64,000 nucleotides of DNA. Source: Amia ocellicauda (taxonomy: Eukaryota > Chordata > Actinopteri > Amiiformes > Amiidae). A program made the translations under genes and the position numbers. Of this stretch, positions 11,051 through 21,074 are shown piece after piece. The stretch lies in the NCBI RefSeq assembly GCF_036373705.1, contig NC_089863.1, positions 35,787,227 through 35,851,226 on the forward strand, in the 5' to 3' direction. How positions within the stretch are numbered: the first letter of the stretch is position 1; each line of letters opens with the position of its first letter. Below the pieces are notes generated by a model. The model was not told the DNA's origin, did not search any database, and was given only the letters and a program-made list of their open reading frames with translations.

Positions 11051-11170
11051 GCTTGCGGCCACACCATACTGAACGCGCCCGATCTCGTCAGATCTCGGAA
11101 GCTAAACGGGGCAGGACCTGGTTAGTACATGAATGTGAGACCTCCTGGAAATACTTAGTGCTGCAAGCGT
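11051..11170 (+). rRNA. 5S rRNA, copy 34
   Basis: 120 nt with GGTTAGTACATGAATGTGAG; the end reads GCAAGCGTTTACG, leaving only three T residues. Confidence 0.8.
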
Positions 11171-11388
11171 TTACGTCTCCTGGGTAACTTTATCGTAGCT
11201 CTTAATACTCTCTCTCTGTCTGGAGGAGATATAATTGAAGAATTGTACATGTACCCGGCTACTTTCAACACCCTTTGCTGCACTGATATTTTTCCCTCCC
11301 TTTTTCTATTTTTTTTTTTTTTTTTTTTGCTGGAAGTTCCGTCAATACTTGCCAGCCTTTAAGAGACATCATGCAGCCAGGTCTCTTG

Positions 11389-11508
11389 GCTTGCGGCCAC
11401 ACCGTCCTGAACGCGCCTGATCTCATCATATCTCGGAAGCAAAACGGGGCAGGGCCTGGTCAGTACTTGGTTGGGTGACCTCCTGGAAATGCCAGGTGCT
11501 GCAAGCTT
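11389..11508 (+). rRNA. 5S rRNA, copy 35
   Basis: 120 nt with CATATCTCGGAAGCAAAACG and TTGGTTGGGTGACC, followed by a T5 terminator. Confidence 0.82.
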
Positions 11509-11727
11509 TTTACGTCTCCTGGGTAACTTCATCGTAGCTCTTAATACTCGCTTTCTGTCTGGAGGAGATATAATTGAAGTATTGTACACGTACCCGGCTA
11601 CATTCAACACCCTTTCCTGCACTGATATTTTTCCCTCCATTTTTCTATTTTTTTTTTTTTTTTTTTTCTTGGATGTTCCGTCAATACCCGCCAGCCTTTT
11701 AGAGACATCATGCAGCCAGGCGTCTTG

Positions 11728-11848
11728 GCTTGTGTGCCACACCATCCTGAATGCGCCCGATCTCGTCAGGTCTCGGAAGCTAAACGGGGCAGGTCCTGAT
11801 CAGTACTTGGATGGGTGACCTCCTGGAAATACCATGTAATGCAAGCAT
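11728..11848 (+). rRNA. 5S rRNA, copy 36 (diverged)
   Basis: 121 nt because of one extra base in GCTTGTGTGCCACACC. The end reads ATGTAATGCAAGCATTTT. Copies nearest the array end are the most worn. Confidence 0.77.
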
Positions 11849-12060
11849 TTTACGTATCCTGTGTAACTTCATCGTAGCTCTTAATACTCTTTCTGTCTGG
11901 AGGAGATATAATTGAAGTATTGTACACGTACCCGGCTACTTTCAACACCCTTTGCTGCACTGAAATTTTTCCCTCCATTTTTGTTATTTCTTTTTTTTTT
12001 GCTGGAAGTTCCGTCAATACCCTCCAGCCTTTTAGAGACATTATGCAGCCAGGCCTCTTG

Positions 12061-12180
12061 GCTTGCGGCCACACCGTCCTGAACGCGCCCGATCTCGTCA
12101 GACCTTGGAAACTAAACGAGCCAGGGCCTGGTTGGTACTTGGATGGGTGACCTCCAGGAAATACCAGGTGATGCAAGCTT
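12061..12180 (+). rRNA. 5S rRNA, copy 37 (last unit, diverged)
   Basis: 120 nt with GACCTTGGAAACTAAACGAG, TTGGTACTTGGATGGGTGACC and T5. Its spacer is cut off about 80 bp downstream by the array boundary. Confidence 0.8.
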
Positions 12181-12260
12181 TTTACGTCTCCTGGGTAACT
12201 TCATCGTAGCTCTTAATACTCTTTATCTGTCTGGAGGAGATATAATTGAAGTATTGTACA

Positions 12261-12399
12261 CTTTGTCTTAGGGACAGTCTGGCTAGCAGTGACTGAGTGG
12301 TTGACAGACGACAAGCAACGGAATGTACGTGCTCTGTGATGTCATAACAGTCAGCTGAGAGAGGCTCGTGATGTCATCGCTGAGCTGTCTGTCTGTCTG

Positions 12400-12440
<41 letters not shown>

Positions 12441-12482
12441 TCCTCTCAATTCAATTCATTTGTATTGTCAAAGCAATTGGAC

Positions 12483-12513
<31 letters not shown>

Positions 12514-12538
12514 CATACATACATACATCCATACATGC
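12261..12538. other. Array/palindrome junction, mosaic block and microsatellites
   Basis: 5S spacer identity stops at 12,260. From about 12,275 the sequence is the reverse complement of the region ending at 53,721. It holds the GTGCTCTGTGATGTCATAAC block, a CT run (12,385-12,448), the CAATTCAATTCATTTGTATT block and an ATAC/AT run. No coding sequence is seen. Confidence 0.8.
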
Positions 12539-12802
12539 TAGAAAGTCATTACTATGTTATCTTAAAGGCTAACTAAGCAGAACATATATCATTATAGAAC
12601 AGAGTTCATAGGTCAACACATGGTTTTAGGGAACAGGCACGTAGGTCATACCGTTTGACAATGTCTCCAAGGTTCTCATCGTAAATAACAAACAGAAATC
12701 AAACTATCTTCTGGGCTGACCTTCTAGCTTGACCGTATCTTTCTTAAGTATACAAGAGAGAAAAACAGGTGTAAGAAAATAATTTCTAATTTTCCTTCTA
12801 CA
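12539..12802 (-). mobile_element. LTR-B fragment (retroviral fossil)
   Basis: Reverse complement of the first 260 or so bases of the LTR seen whole at 15,608-16,035. The mirror copy lies at 53,156-53,420. Fragment only. Confidence 0.7.
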
Positions 12803-12826
12803 CATATATACATACATACATACATA

Positions 12827-14346
12827 TGTAGCGTTATGTTGGGTGTATTTGGATAAGAGCATTTGGGCTCTGAGCTGAAGCACTGATCTAAAGAAGACCT
12901 CTCCCCCCCCAAAGTTATCAGATTTCCTTAGCTCATCAGCTTGGAACTGGTTTGCATCAAAGTGACAGTTTTGGGGAGGATGGCACCGAGAAGAGGCCAA
13001 ATAGTTTGGAATTCTGCTATGAGATGTCTGGAGAAAGGGGCCTGTAGGTGATAAAAACTCTTTGAAGTGGATGAGAGCCGAAATCCCGACATAGAGCTAC
13101 GAACCCAGGCCAACCGGCATTTCCAAAAGATGGCATGGATTGACATCAGTCATAAATAAAGCCTCCCTCCAATAGGACACTGGGGGCTGAAACCGAAATC
13201 CAATCTCAAGAACTCAGGGACCAATCACCTACTGATCTGACAGACTATAAGGAACAGCGGACAGTCTTTCTCTCTCTCTCTCTCTCACCTGAACCAGAAA
13301 CTCGCTGCCACAGCTCAACCTGTAGCTCTGTTGCCAGAACCGGAATCAGAAACCAACCAAGTCTTTGCCGGCAACAGAAGAGTTAAACTGGGAGAAGGAG
13401 ATTGAGCGAAGAATTATTTTAAAGGACTTTATTAAATAAATAACTTCACAGACCCACCTGATCAGTGGAGTTTTACAGCTGGACAATTGACTAAGTCGAC
13501 TGAATACGAAAGTGTCAGTCACTTAAATAGCTATTTGAGTCTTAAGAAACTTGACCCTTGGAACAAACAGGGCCCTGCTTTCCTCAAAGACTTTGTCTTC
13601 AAGTAACTACGGTGGAACCCTGCTTACAAAGAAGATTTTGTGCACAACCTTGGAGCCTTCAAACCAATGGAAAATCTGTTTGGAAAAGACTCTACATTCG
13701 CGAAACCCCAACTTCCAGGTGCATCGACTGAGTGGAAGTTCTTGGACAAAGCCGAACCGGACTGCCTTTGTTCCAAACCACACGGACCTCGTGCCGTGTG
13801 CTGTTATCTGAGCCCGAAGCCAGAGAGGCCTCTCTGCGACGAAGTTCACATAAGTTTAACAGTTTGGAGTTTGTGATTCATGACATTTGAGAAATCAATT
13901 AGAAATGTTAATCTGTGATTCATAACTCTAGAATGTGTAATATCATTTAGTTTTCTTAAATATAAATGTGAGTTGCATTAAACTGTTTTGTTGATAATTT
14001 TAGAAATAAAATCTGTCAACGCCGAGAAATATCTTCTCATTCCTGTTTAACTGTTTAGTCTGAAATTGACACAAGTTAATAGACATTAGATTATTGGTGG
14101 CCCTGCCTATCCTTAATCATTGAATAATAATCAGTTAAGGGAAATTGTGGTAACAAATAGGATCTTTCTCGGCACCTAAACGTAAATGAGACTGATATAT
14201 ATATAACGAGAAGTTACCTGACATAAATACTAACCTGCGTAGTTATTTAATGTCTGACTAATAATACTAACGAGAGACTCACCTTCGTCTTACTAACCGG
14301 TATTGTAGTCAATGTGTTTATAACCTTTTTTGTTTAACGATTTGTT
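12827..14346 (+). mobile_element. LTR-A, incomplete copy (retroviral fossil)
   Basis: Starts TGTAGCGTTATG and matches the whole LTR at 26,305-28,118 over about 1.5 kb. The mirror copy is at 51,610-53,131. It lies directly against a TACA microsatellite on its left. No internal viral region adjoins it. Confidence 0.85.
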
Positions 14347-14429
14347 AAACGGAATGTACGTGCTCTGTGATGTCATAGCAGTAAGCTGAGAGAGGCTCGT
14401 CATGTCATCGCTGAGCTGGCTGGCTGGCT

Positions 14430-14466
<37 letters not shown>

Positions 14467-14468
14467 TC

Positions 14469-14507
<39 letters not shown>

Positions 14508-14768
14508 TACTCTCTCTCTCTCCCTCTCAATTCAATTCATTTGTATTGTCAAAGCAATTGGACATGCATACATACATACATACATATATATGGAAAATAA
14601 ACAATATGTGTACATCTCTTTCTGCATTAGTGGTGCCCTCACAGATGTGCAAGTTACATGACAGACAGACAGACAGACACTCACACACACTTTCACACAC
14701 ACACACACACACACACTTTCACAGACAGACAGACAGACAGACACACACACACACACACACACACACTT
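14346..14768. repeat. Mosaic block with TG, TCTG, CT and CA microsatellites
   Basis: Contains the GTGCTCTGTGATGTCATAGC block, a TG run (about 14,432-14,464), the CAATTCAATTCATTTGTATT block, a CATACATA run, the TCACAGATGTGCAAGTTACA block, and ACAG/CA runs to 14,768. The same order recurs, reversed, at 51,236-51,608. Frames that read as repeated CV, SL or TH are microsatellite artefacts. Confidence 0.85.
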
Positions 14769-15106
14769 GTATACCTGACACGTATAGAAGACTGGATAGG
14801 GAGATATAAATAGCAATGGGGAGACTCTTGTACTTGGTGTGGCTCTATCCATATAGTGGGGCCAGCAGCCACTTAGCAGGTGCAGCAATAGAAGCTCAGC
14901 CTGGGGAGACTGGATTTAGCATTTCCTCTCCATTTTGATAACTATCCATAATCATTTCTGCAAAATACTTCTATGATACCTATGTATGTTTTTTACTTGT
15001 ACTATATTATACTATCAAGTATCAGTGTACACATACAATGTGACCTGTTACATTAATACAGAGGCCACGGAAGGCCAGATCACTAATAGCCACTGTCCCC
15101 TGATAT
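14769..15106. other. Non-coding flank between microsatellites and IS630-type element
   Basis: Single-copy-like sequence mirrored at 50,608-50,945 and present a third time at 33,272-33,600. I see no coding or RNA feature. Confidence 0.6.
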
Positions 15107-15108
15107 TA

Positions 15109-17346
15109 CACTTTTTTACAATCACTTTGGCACTCATTTCAGAACCTTGATGTCATTTTTCAAAACTCTAGACACCCGATGATCAAAATGCACATTTTTC
15201 AAAACTCTAACACTTTTTTACAATTGCTTGGATACAATACACATCAACCTCAGATCATTTGTTCATTGAACTAAAATGACACAACTTAACATCAAAGTAT
15301 TACCATTTCAAAATGCAATTCACACATTACATCTGAGATCACTGTCTATTCATTTCATTACAAAGATCTAACTATCAATTGATACAGCTGCTCAAAATGA
15401 TAAGTGACTGTTGCATTACTCTTAATGCATAATTTTATGGAAACTGACAAACAATATTCCATGTTTCGATCATGAAAGTTTCAGGATAATGAGATCCATT
15501 GACATCAATAAACGAGGAGCATGAACCAGTTGGACTACATTATCTATGGATGTAATATTTCATCATCATTCATCATCATGTAGCACTTTTCCACACCATG
15601 TTTGCAGTGTGGAAGGAAAGTTAGAATTTTTTTCTCTAATACCTGTTTTTCTCTCTTGTATACTTAAGAAAGATAAGGTCAAGCTAGAAGGTCAGGCCAG
15701 AAGGTAGTTTGATTTCTGTTTGTTATTTACGATGAGAATCTTGGAGACAATGTCAAACAGTATGATTGAAGTGCCTGCTCCCTAATCCATGTGTTGATCT
15801 ATGAACTCTGTCCTATAATGATATAAATTCTGCTTAGCTAACTTTTAAGATAACATAGTAATGACTTTCTGATTATAACCAGCTCTTTGATTTTTGTGTA
15901 TAAAAGCTCTGACTGTTAAAATGAAGGCAGAGCGACTTTGGGATCTACTTGAGTCACTGTTCCTCTCCACGCTGCGTGTATTAAAGGCATTGCAACTAAC
16001 GCTCCAACCTGGTTGAAGATGATTGTTCTTCCACATCAGATTTGACATTACTGTATGTATGCAGGCCCTTGTAATTGCTTTTCCAATACTGCCAACTGGT
16101 TATTGATGATTGATTTCACATTGTGGTACGAGTATCGAGTGAAATGAGTGCTATCCACCCCAGCAACACAGTGATAACATGGAGCCGGCAAGTCATCCAG
16201 GTCACAATAGAGGTCAAGCAGTGGGAGGAGGAAGACGTGGTGGTCAAAGGAATGGAAGGGGACATGCACCCCTTCTGAGAGGTGGTCGTGGGCCTCGTCA
16301 TAGAGGAGGGCTTAGGCCTCACCAGAGAGGCAGCCATGGGCCTCATTTGAGAGGTGTTGGGGGAACGTGGTAGAGGACAAGGCCACGGACCAGACAGCGG
16401 CAGCAACAGCAAATAGTGTCCAGTGAAATCCGAGAAATAGTTGTAGAGCATGTTGTAAATCATGGCATGACCATGACTGAGGCAGCTACAATGATTCAAT
16501 CAAACCTCAGAATCAACTCAGGATCAACTGTGGCCTCAATCATCAGAAATTTCCGTACTGAGAAGCGGCAAGTCTTCAGCATGCACTAAACATTAGGCTA
16601 CTCTCAATTGTCAAATGACTGTATACTGCATACCAATGTGTAGCACAGAGTATAGTGTGCCTTTTGAAAGAAATGCAGACAGAGTGAAGCAGCTGATGAC
16701 TGAGTATGTTCAGGTATGTTCAGTTTCAAGATGCCTCTTGTGAAAAATGGTTGTGAGAACCTGAACCTGAACACAGGGCTGATGGAAATTCAGAAGTACA
16801 GTAATCAATCCTTTGTTTTACACTAAGCCAGGTGAGGAACACTGCAGTTGACATTTTACTGTAGTTTTGTTCTTTTTTGTAGCTAATTATTGTTGCATGG
16901 CTTCAAAGAAACCTATGGTGTGATTTGATTGTATTGCATCAATACATTTCAGATTTTGTTCAATGATTCCACTGTGTCTGTAGTATTCTCTCTACTAGTC
17001 CTTTTACAGTGATGTATTTATGTGTAGTACCATAATGAAACATGTATCACATATTTTGTACTACAATATTTAATGATTGTACGAACAACTACACAGTGAA
17101 ACTATCGGTATCTTCTGTGTGGGTGATCTAAATAAATGTTACTATGGTATTTCATGATAAATGAATTATTTGAACCAACAAGTCTGCAAGTGCAAGGTTT
17201 CTTTAAAGATATGAATGCACAATGCAATGTTTTGAACATTGGACAGCCTGTGTTACAAGTGATGACCGTTTTGAGTTTTGTGTCTAGAGTTTTGAAAAAT
17301 GACATCAAGGTTCTGAAATTAGTGACAAAGTGATTGTAAAAAACTG
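15109..17346 (+). mobile_element. IS630/Tc1-type element, gutted, left arm copy
   Basis: Terminal inverted repeats of about 65 bp start CACTTTTTTACAATCACTTT on the left and, reversed, CAGTTTTTTACAATCACTTT on the right, flanked by TA. Inside, on the plus strand, an arginine/glycine-rich start (from about 16,179) and a helix-turn-helix-like stretch with VVNHGMTMTEAATMIQSNLR and TVASIIRNFR (about 16,410-16,570) match the N-terminal DNA-binding part of the fish transposases with an RG-rich head. The catalytic DDE part is absent, so it is a non-autonomous remnant. A solo LTR sits inside it. The mirror copy is at 48,370-50,605 and pieces of a third are at 28,119-28,333 and 32,849-33,269. Confidence 0.75.
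15608..16035 (+). mobile_element. Solo LTR-B in IS630-type element (retroviral fossil)
   Basis: A 428-bp LTR with inverted ends TGTGGAAG/CTTCCACA. It has a TATA-like TATAAAAG near 15,900 and an ATTAAA near 15,979. The mirror copy in the right arm is flanked by the 4-bp repeat CTGA (TCAG in this orientation), as expected of gamma/epsilon-type retroviruses. Confidence 0.8.
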
Positions 17347-17619
17347 TATATTCATCCTATTTAATGTGCTCTTTTAAAATGTACTTTTCTTTTTTATGTT
17401 GCCATTTTTGTTCTACCAATGTTTCAGTTGTTAGCCAAAGATTGACAGAGTACATCTCATACACACAGGCCAGACAGCAAGGATTTCTTTTTGAAATTCA
17501 ATTACAAATGCTGCATGAACTCATCAATACGATTAGAGCTCCTGAAAGCAATATAACTAACTCACTCTACAGCATCTCATTAGCAGTGAAAAGAAACCAA
17601 GAAAGTTGGGACAGTCGAC

Positions 17620-17990
17620 TGTTTACCACTATGTAACATCACCTTTTCTTTTAATAACACTTATTAAGCACTTGGGCACTGAAGACACCACTTGGTTAAG
17701 TTTAGCAAGTGGGATTTCCCCCCATTCATCCATTATGCATTTCCTCAGCTGCGCAACTGCACAGGGCCTTCGTTGTCTTAATTTGCACTTCATAGTGCGC
17801 CACACATTCTCAATTCGGAGACAGGTCAGGACTGCAGGCAGGCCATGCTAGCACCCGCACTCTCTGCCTACGCAACCATGCGCTTGTAATCTGGGCAGAA
17901 TGTGGTTTGGCGTTATCCTGCTGAAAAATGCAGGGATGTCCCTGGAAAAGACGATGTCTGGATGGCAGCATATGTTGCTCCAAAATGTGT
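17620..17990 (-). pseudogene. Tc1-type transposase, C-terminal fragment (left arm)
   Basis: On the minus strand the frame carries FQQDNAKPHSAQ and SPDLSPNENVW, the second aspartate and the glutamate of a DD34E catalytic triad with 34 residues between them. The first aspartate and the DNA-binding part are not seen, and no terminal repeats can be assigned. The mirror copy lies at 47,735-48,110, and a shorter piece at 46,075-46,155 is a duplicate of its edge. It is a dead fragment. Confidence 0.7.
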
Positions 17991-18745
17991 ACATCTCTTT
18001 CTGCAAAAATGGTGCCCTCACAGATGTGCGAGTTACATGACAGACAGACACTCATACACACTGTCACACCCACACACACACACACACTTTCACAGACAGA
18101 CACACGCACACACACTCACTTTCACACAGAGACAGACACACAAACACAGAGACAGACACACACACACTCACTTTCACACAGAGACACACAAACACATACA
18201 CTTTCACACAGACACACACACACATACATACATACATACATACATATATAAGGAAAAGAAACAATACATTTAAAAATCACAAAAAGATGTAATAAAGTAC
18301 AGAAAATCTAAATGTAATAAAATGTGATCTTTAATACACACAAATATGTATGGCTGGTCGGATGCGTCTTGGACTCGGGTTCCTCTTCATTACGTATAAT
18401 GCTTTTGCCTTTTGCTATAGCTTTCCGTGGAGGGGATCGTGGGTGAGTTTGTACCATTCTTGGGAGGCTCTGCCTTGTTGGGGCGGAGCTGTGATCCAGG
18501 TGAACAGCAGATCGGACATAGGTGGGCATGTGGGCGGAGGAGGAAGGCCGGTCAAGCAAATAAGCTTGCTAAGGTACGCAGCAGCAGCAAGCAGCCCCAC
18601 CATCCAGTCAGCCAGCCAGTCTGGCTGGCAGTGACTGAGTGGTTGACAGACGGCAAGCAACGGAATGTACGTGCTCTGTGATGTCATAGGAGTCACCTGA
18701 GAGAGATGTTTGTGATGTCATCGCTGAGCTGGCTGGCTCTGTGTG
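17990..18745. repeat. CA/GACA microsatellites and mosaic block
   Basis: Holds the TCACAGATGTGCGAGTTACA block, a long CA-rich run (18,044-18,245), a segment starting CTTTAATACACACAAATATG, and the GGGGCGGAGCTGTGATCCAG block (about 18,420-18,640), then GTGCTCTGTGATGTCATAGG. The GGGGCGGAGC block recurs reversed at 45,423-45,700 and 53,657-53,935. Its short open frames on both strands are not conserved as proteins, so I treat it as repeat DNA. Confidence 0.75.
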
Positions 18746-18783
18746 TCTTGCTGGCTGTGTGTGTGTGTGTGAGAGAGAGAGAG

Positions 18784-19631
18784 ACTTTTTGACTTTTATC
18801 AGACTTCATTGCCTGTTTGCAACACGCAATAATTCATACAAAAGAAAATAAATAAATAAATAAAAAATAGTGTTCCCCTTTGTTTGTCTCCCCCCAACAA
18901 GCATTAACTCCGCCACTGATCTGTACACTTTTAAAGAAAGCAACCCAATACACACAACAAAACAACCATCAAATACTAAACCCTATAAATGAATTACATA
19001 ATAAAAACCAACTCCCCGTCATACAATTCACAAAGGGCATCATTAATACACCAGACCTGTTCAAAACTCTCCAAATCATTCATCAGCCTGTAATAGTTAA
19101 ACTCTAGTCTGACTCTGCACTTGACCAGCATGGCAAACACTCTCACTGCATCCTCACTGCCCTCCCCACACACTCTGTTCTTCCTAGTCTTATAGACGGC
19201 CATTTTAGCCTGGCCCAGCAAGAAGTTTACCAGCTGGTCCACATGTTTGGTCCTTCTGGTGTATCGCGCCCCTAAAATAAAAACCTTTGTGTTAAAAATC
19301 AGGTTAAGATCAGTAAAAAGACGAGTTAAAAGACTAAAAATGGGTGACAACCGAGAGCAAGTGCTGAAACAGTGAAACACGGTCTCTCTCTGAGCACAGA
19401 ATGGGCAGGCGTCGGACACAGCAGGGTTAAGAACAGTAATAAAAGAATTGACAGCAATAATGGTGTGTAACACCCTCCACTGCAGATTGCCAGCTCTCTT
19501 ATTGAGGGGGGCTTGTACAGGCTTCTCCAGGCGGGCGCAGTGTCTTCCCCCAGCCCCAGCCTGTAAAGTAATTTTAGGAATCACAAAGAAACAGTTGAAA
19601 GTGCTAAATAAGTATTTTGATGCACCATATT
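18784..19631 (-). mobile_element. LINE 3' part: ORF2 C-terminus and tail (Tx1/L1-type)
   Basis: The minus-strand open frame 19,584-18,994 (196 codons) carries the zinc-finger-like end of a LINE ORF2: LQWRVLHTIIAVNSFITVLN followed by CPFCAQRETVFHCFSTCSRL, the usual CxxC...H...C arrangement after the reverse transcriptase. The tail contains ATTT-type repeats and ends in GATAAAAGTCAAAAAG directly against a TC run (in element sense). The reverse transcriptase and endonuclease are not next to it. ORF1 sequence in the same orientation lies 5 kb away at 24,432-25,040. In the right arm only about 40 bp of this part survives. Confidence 0.8.
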
Positions 19632-19647
19632 AATTTAGGAAATTTAC

Positions 19648-19716
19648 ATGTTGTTTTTCATCAGCTTCTGTATCTGATGGCTCCACATCACTGGCTGGAT
19701 TGACAGCAACGACACT
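19648..19716 (-). CDS. Exon-like piece of divergent gene, repeat peptide A
   Basis: Minus-strand stretch of 69 nt (23 codons) between an acceptor (T-run then TAG) and a donor (CAT then GTAAAT). It reads SVVAVNPASDVEPSDTEADE and then KQH, phase 0 at both ends. It is clearly a diverged copy of the exon at 19,866-19,937. The function is unknown; the acidic S/T/E-rich character suggests a disordered linker. Expression is unproven. Confidence 0.35.
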
Positions 19717-19865
19717 CTAAAAAAAGAAGTGTTAAGTTTGAGCATTCAGGACTTGTTTTGAAGATCCTGAATATCACTGGTCCACAATTTATCTGTGAAA
19801 CTATGGGTTAATCTCCATATACAAAATACTTTTCACACACACTTTAAATTTACAACTAAATTTAC

Positions 19866-19937
19866 ATGTTGATGTCTTTCGTCAGCTTCTGTATTTGATG
19901 GCTCAATATAACTGGTTGCATTAACAGCAACGGCACA
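19866..19937 (-). CDS. Exon-like piece of divergent gene, repeat peptide B
   Basis: Minus-strand stretch of 72 nt (24 codons) between TTCTTGTAG and GTAAAT. It reads CAVAVNATSYIEPSNTEADE and then RHQH, phase 0 at both ends. Most of its codons match the exon at 19,648-19,716, pointing to tandem exon duplication. Confidence 0.35.
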
Positions 19938-20029
19938 CTACAAGAAAATAACATTATATTTAAACATTCAGGACTGGTTTAGCATCACCTCGAATATCCC
20001 TAGCCCTTGAGGTCGATTGTTATTGTGGT

Positions 20030-20275
20030 CTTCAAGACCAGTGCTTCTCAACCTTAGTCCTGGAGGAGGCCCACTGTCTGCTGATTTTCATTACAACAAC
20101 ATTGTAGGTTATATCAGTGACTGTGGTCCTAAAGTACCCCTATGCCTGCTGTTTTTTTTCCAGTTGAGCTCTTAATTACCTAATTGGCTTAACTGAAGCC
20201 ATTTAACCCTTTTCCCAGGTCTTTGGTTGTTGATGAGTTACAAAGAGCTGGATTGTGGCCCGCCATGACTGGAAG
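20030..20275. repeat. Possible dispersed repeat
   Basis: Resembles a widely dispersed vertebrate repeat by phrases such as CAGTGCTTCTCAACCTTAGT and GAGCTCTTAATTACCTAATT. I recognise the style but cannot name the family. It lies in the left-arm-only region. Confidence 0.35.
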
Positions 20276-20600
20276 TGAAGAACACTCACTCTAGGCCTTT
20301 AACTTAATGTTCATATGTAGGGGCCTATCCATCTGATTTGTTTTTGCACATTTATTAACAGAAAAATTGATGGTACGTGAAATCATCTGAGCTGAAAAAT
20401 ATAATGTTCCACCAATAATAAAATAAATGTATTAATTAAAATTATAGAGATAATAGAATGTTCACAGATTATTAGTTCAGAAAACAAAATATTTTTTTAT
20501 ATCTTAAATAGAATTAACACTCAAATCAGTTGTAGGGTAAACAAGGTCTATTTTTTGGATTGATTTTATAATTATACATGTATGGCTGCATGAAGCTTAC

Positions 20601-20670
20601 CTGAGAATCTGATATTTTAGTAACTTTGTTGCTTCTTGTTGGGTAGTCCACGTTTGCCGCCGTTCTTTTT
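20601..20670 (-). CDS. Exon-like piece of divergent gene, basic segment
   Basis: Minus-strand stretch of 70 nt with an acceptor (TTTACAG) and donor (CAG then GTAAGC). In the frame that joins in phase with the next exon it reads KRTAANVDYPTRSNKVTKIS then DSQ. A second frame is also open, so the reading is uncertain. It lies about 400 bp from the BEN gene start on the opposite strand, which would allow a shared promoter. No first exon or stop was identified. Confidence 0.3.
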
Positions 20671-21074
20671 CTGTAAATGTAAATCAAAAGGCAATAATTA
20701 CATACTGTAATTAAAATACAAAAAGTATAAACATTGTATTATTATTTTTGTATCCTGTTTCTCCATCTCGATGCTGTTCTTTTTGGAATTGCATATCTAG
20801 GTTTACTTAAATACTGTTTATAAGATTGTAAACTCATCATCCAAATTTCTTCATTTGCCAAACTTTATGTAGTGCGCTTGCAGTTTCAGAAGAAGAAAAA
20901 AAACTGTAACAGATGGGATATGTAGTACTTTATACTCGAGTGGTCTATGCGATTACACCCTGTTGGTGTTATTAAGAACGCCAAGTACCAGAATGCAGAG
21001 CGGGACTGTTTTTTGTGCCGTGACTTGTCGGGGGAAAAACGCGCAGAAAAAACGGACGAGAAGGTGAAGGTAGT

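Larger units (their letters stand above)
1..12260 (+). repeat. 5S rDNA tandem array, 37 units, runs off left edge
   Basis: Thirty-seven head-to-tail units of about 330-345 bp each hold a 120-nt 5S rRNA-type gene and a spacer. In order, a spacer has the T-run terminator, a conserved GGAGGAGATATAATTGAA stretch, a GTACACGTACCCGGCTAC block, a long T-rich tract whose length differs from unit to unit, TGCTGGAAGTTCCGTCAATA, and a TTTAAG hexamer about 30 bp before the next gene. The last unit stops inside its spacer at GTATTGTACA near 12,260. Long open frames in this region are only read-through of the repeat. The genes differ as a group from ordinary vertebrate 5S, so the array may be a variant 5S class or a 5S-derived satellite. 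I cannot tell from sequence which copies are transcribed. Confidence 0.95.

Noticed and set aside
1-12260. CRISPR-like regularly spaced repeat
   Set aside because: The unit is about 334 bp with a 5S gene in each, in a vertebrate setting.
14402-14888. Frames rich in CV, SL, TH or TDRQ repeats (also at 17,810-18,273, 33,784-34,177, 45,153-46,127, 47,480-47,918, 51,069-51,554)
   Set aside because: They are translations of TG, CT, CA and GACA microsatellites.
16179-16373. RG-rich 64-codon frame as a host RNA-binding protein
   Set aside because: It lies inside an element with terminal repeats and is followed by a transposase-type DNA-binding region.
18308-18696. Overlapping frames of 83-94 codons on both strands
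   Set aside because: They belong to a repeated non-coding block also found at 45.5 and 53.8 kb, and the frames are not preserved in the same way.
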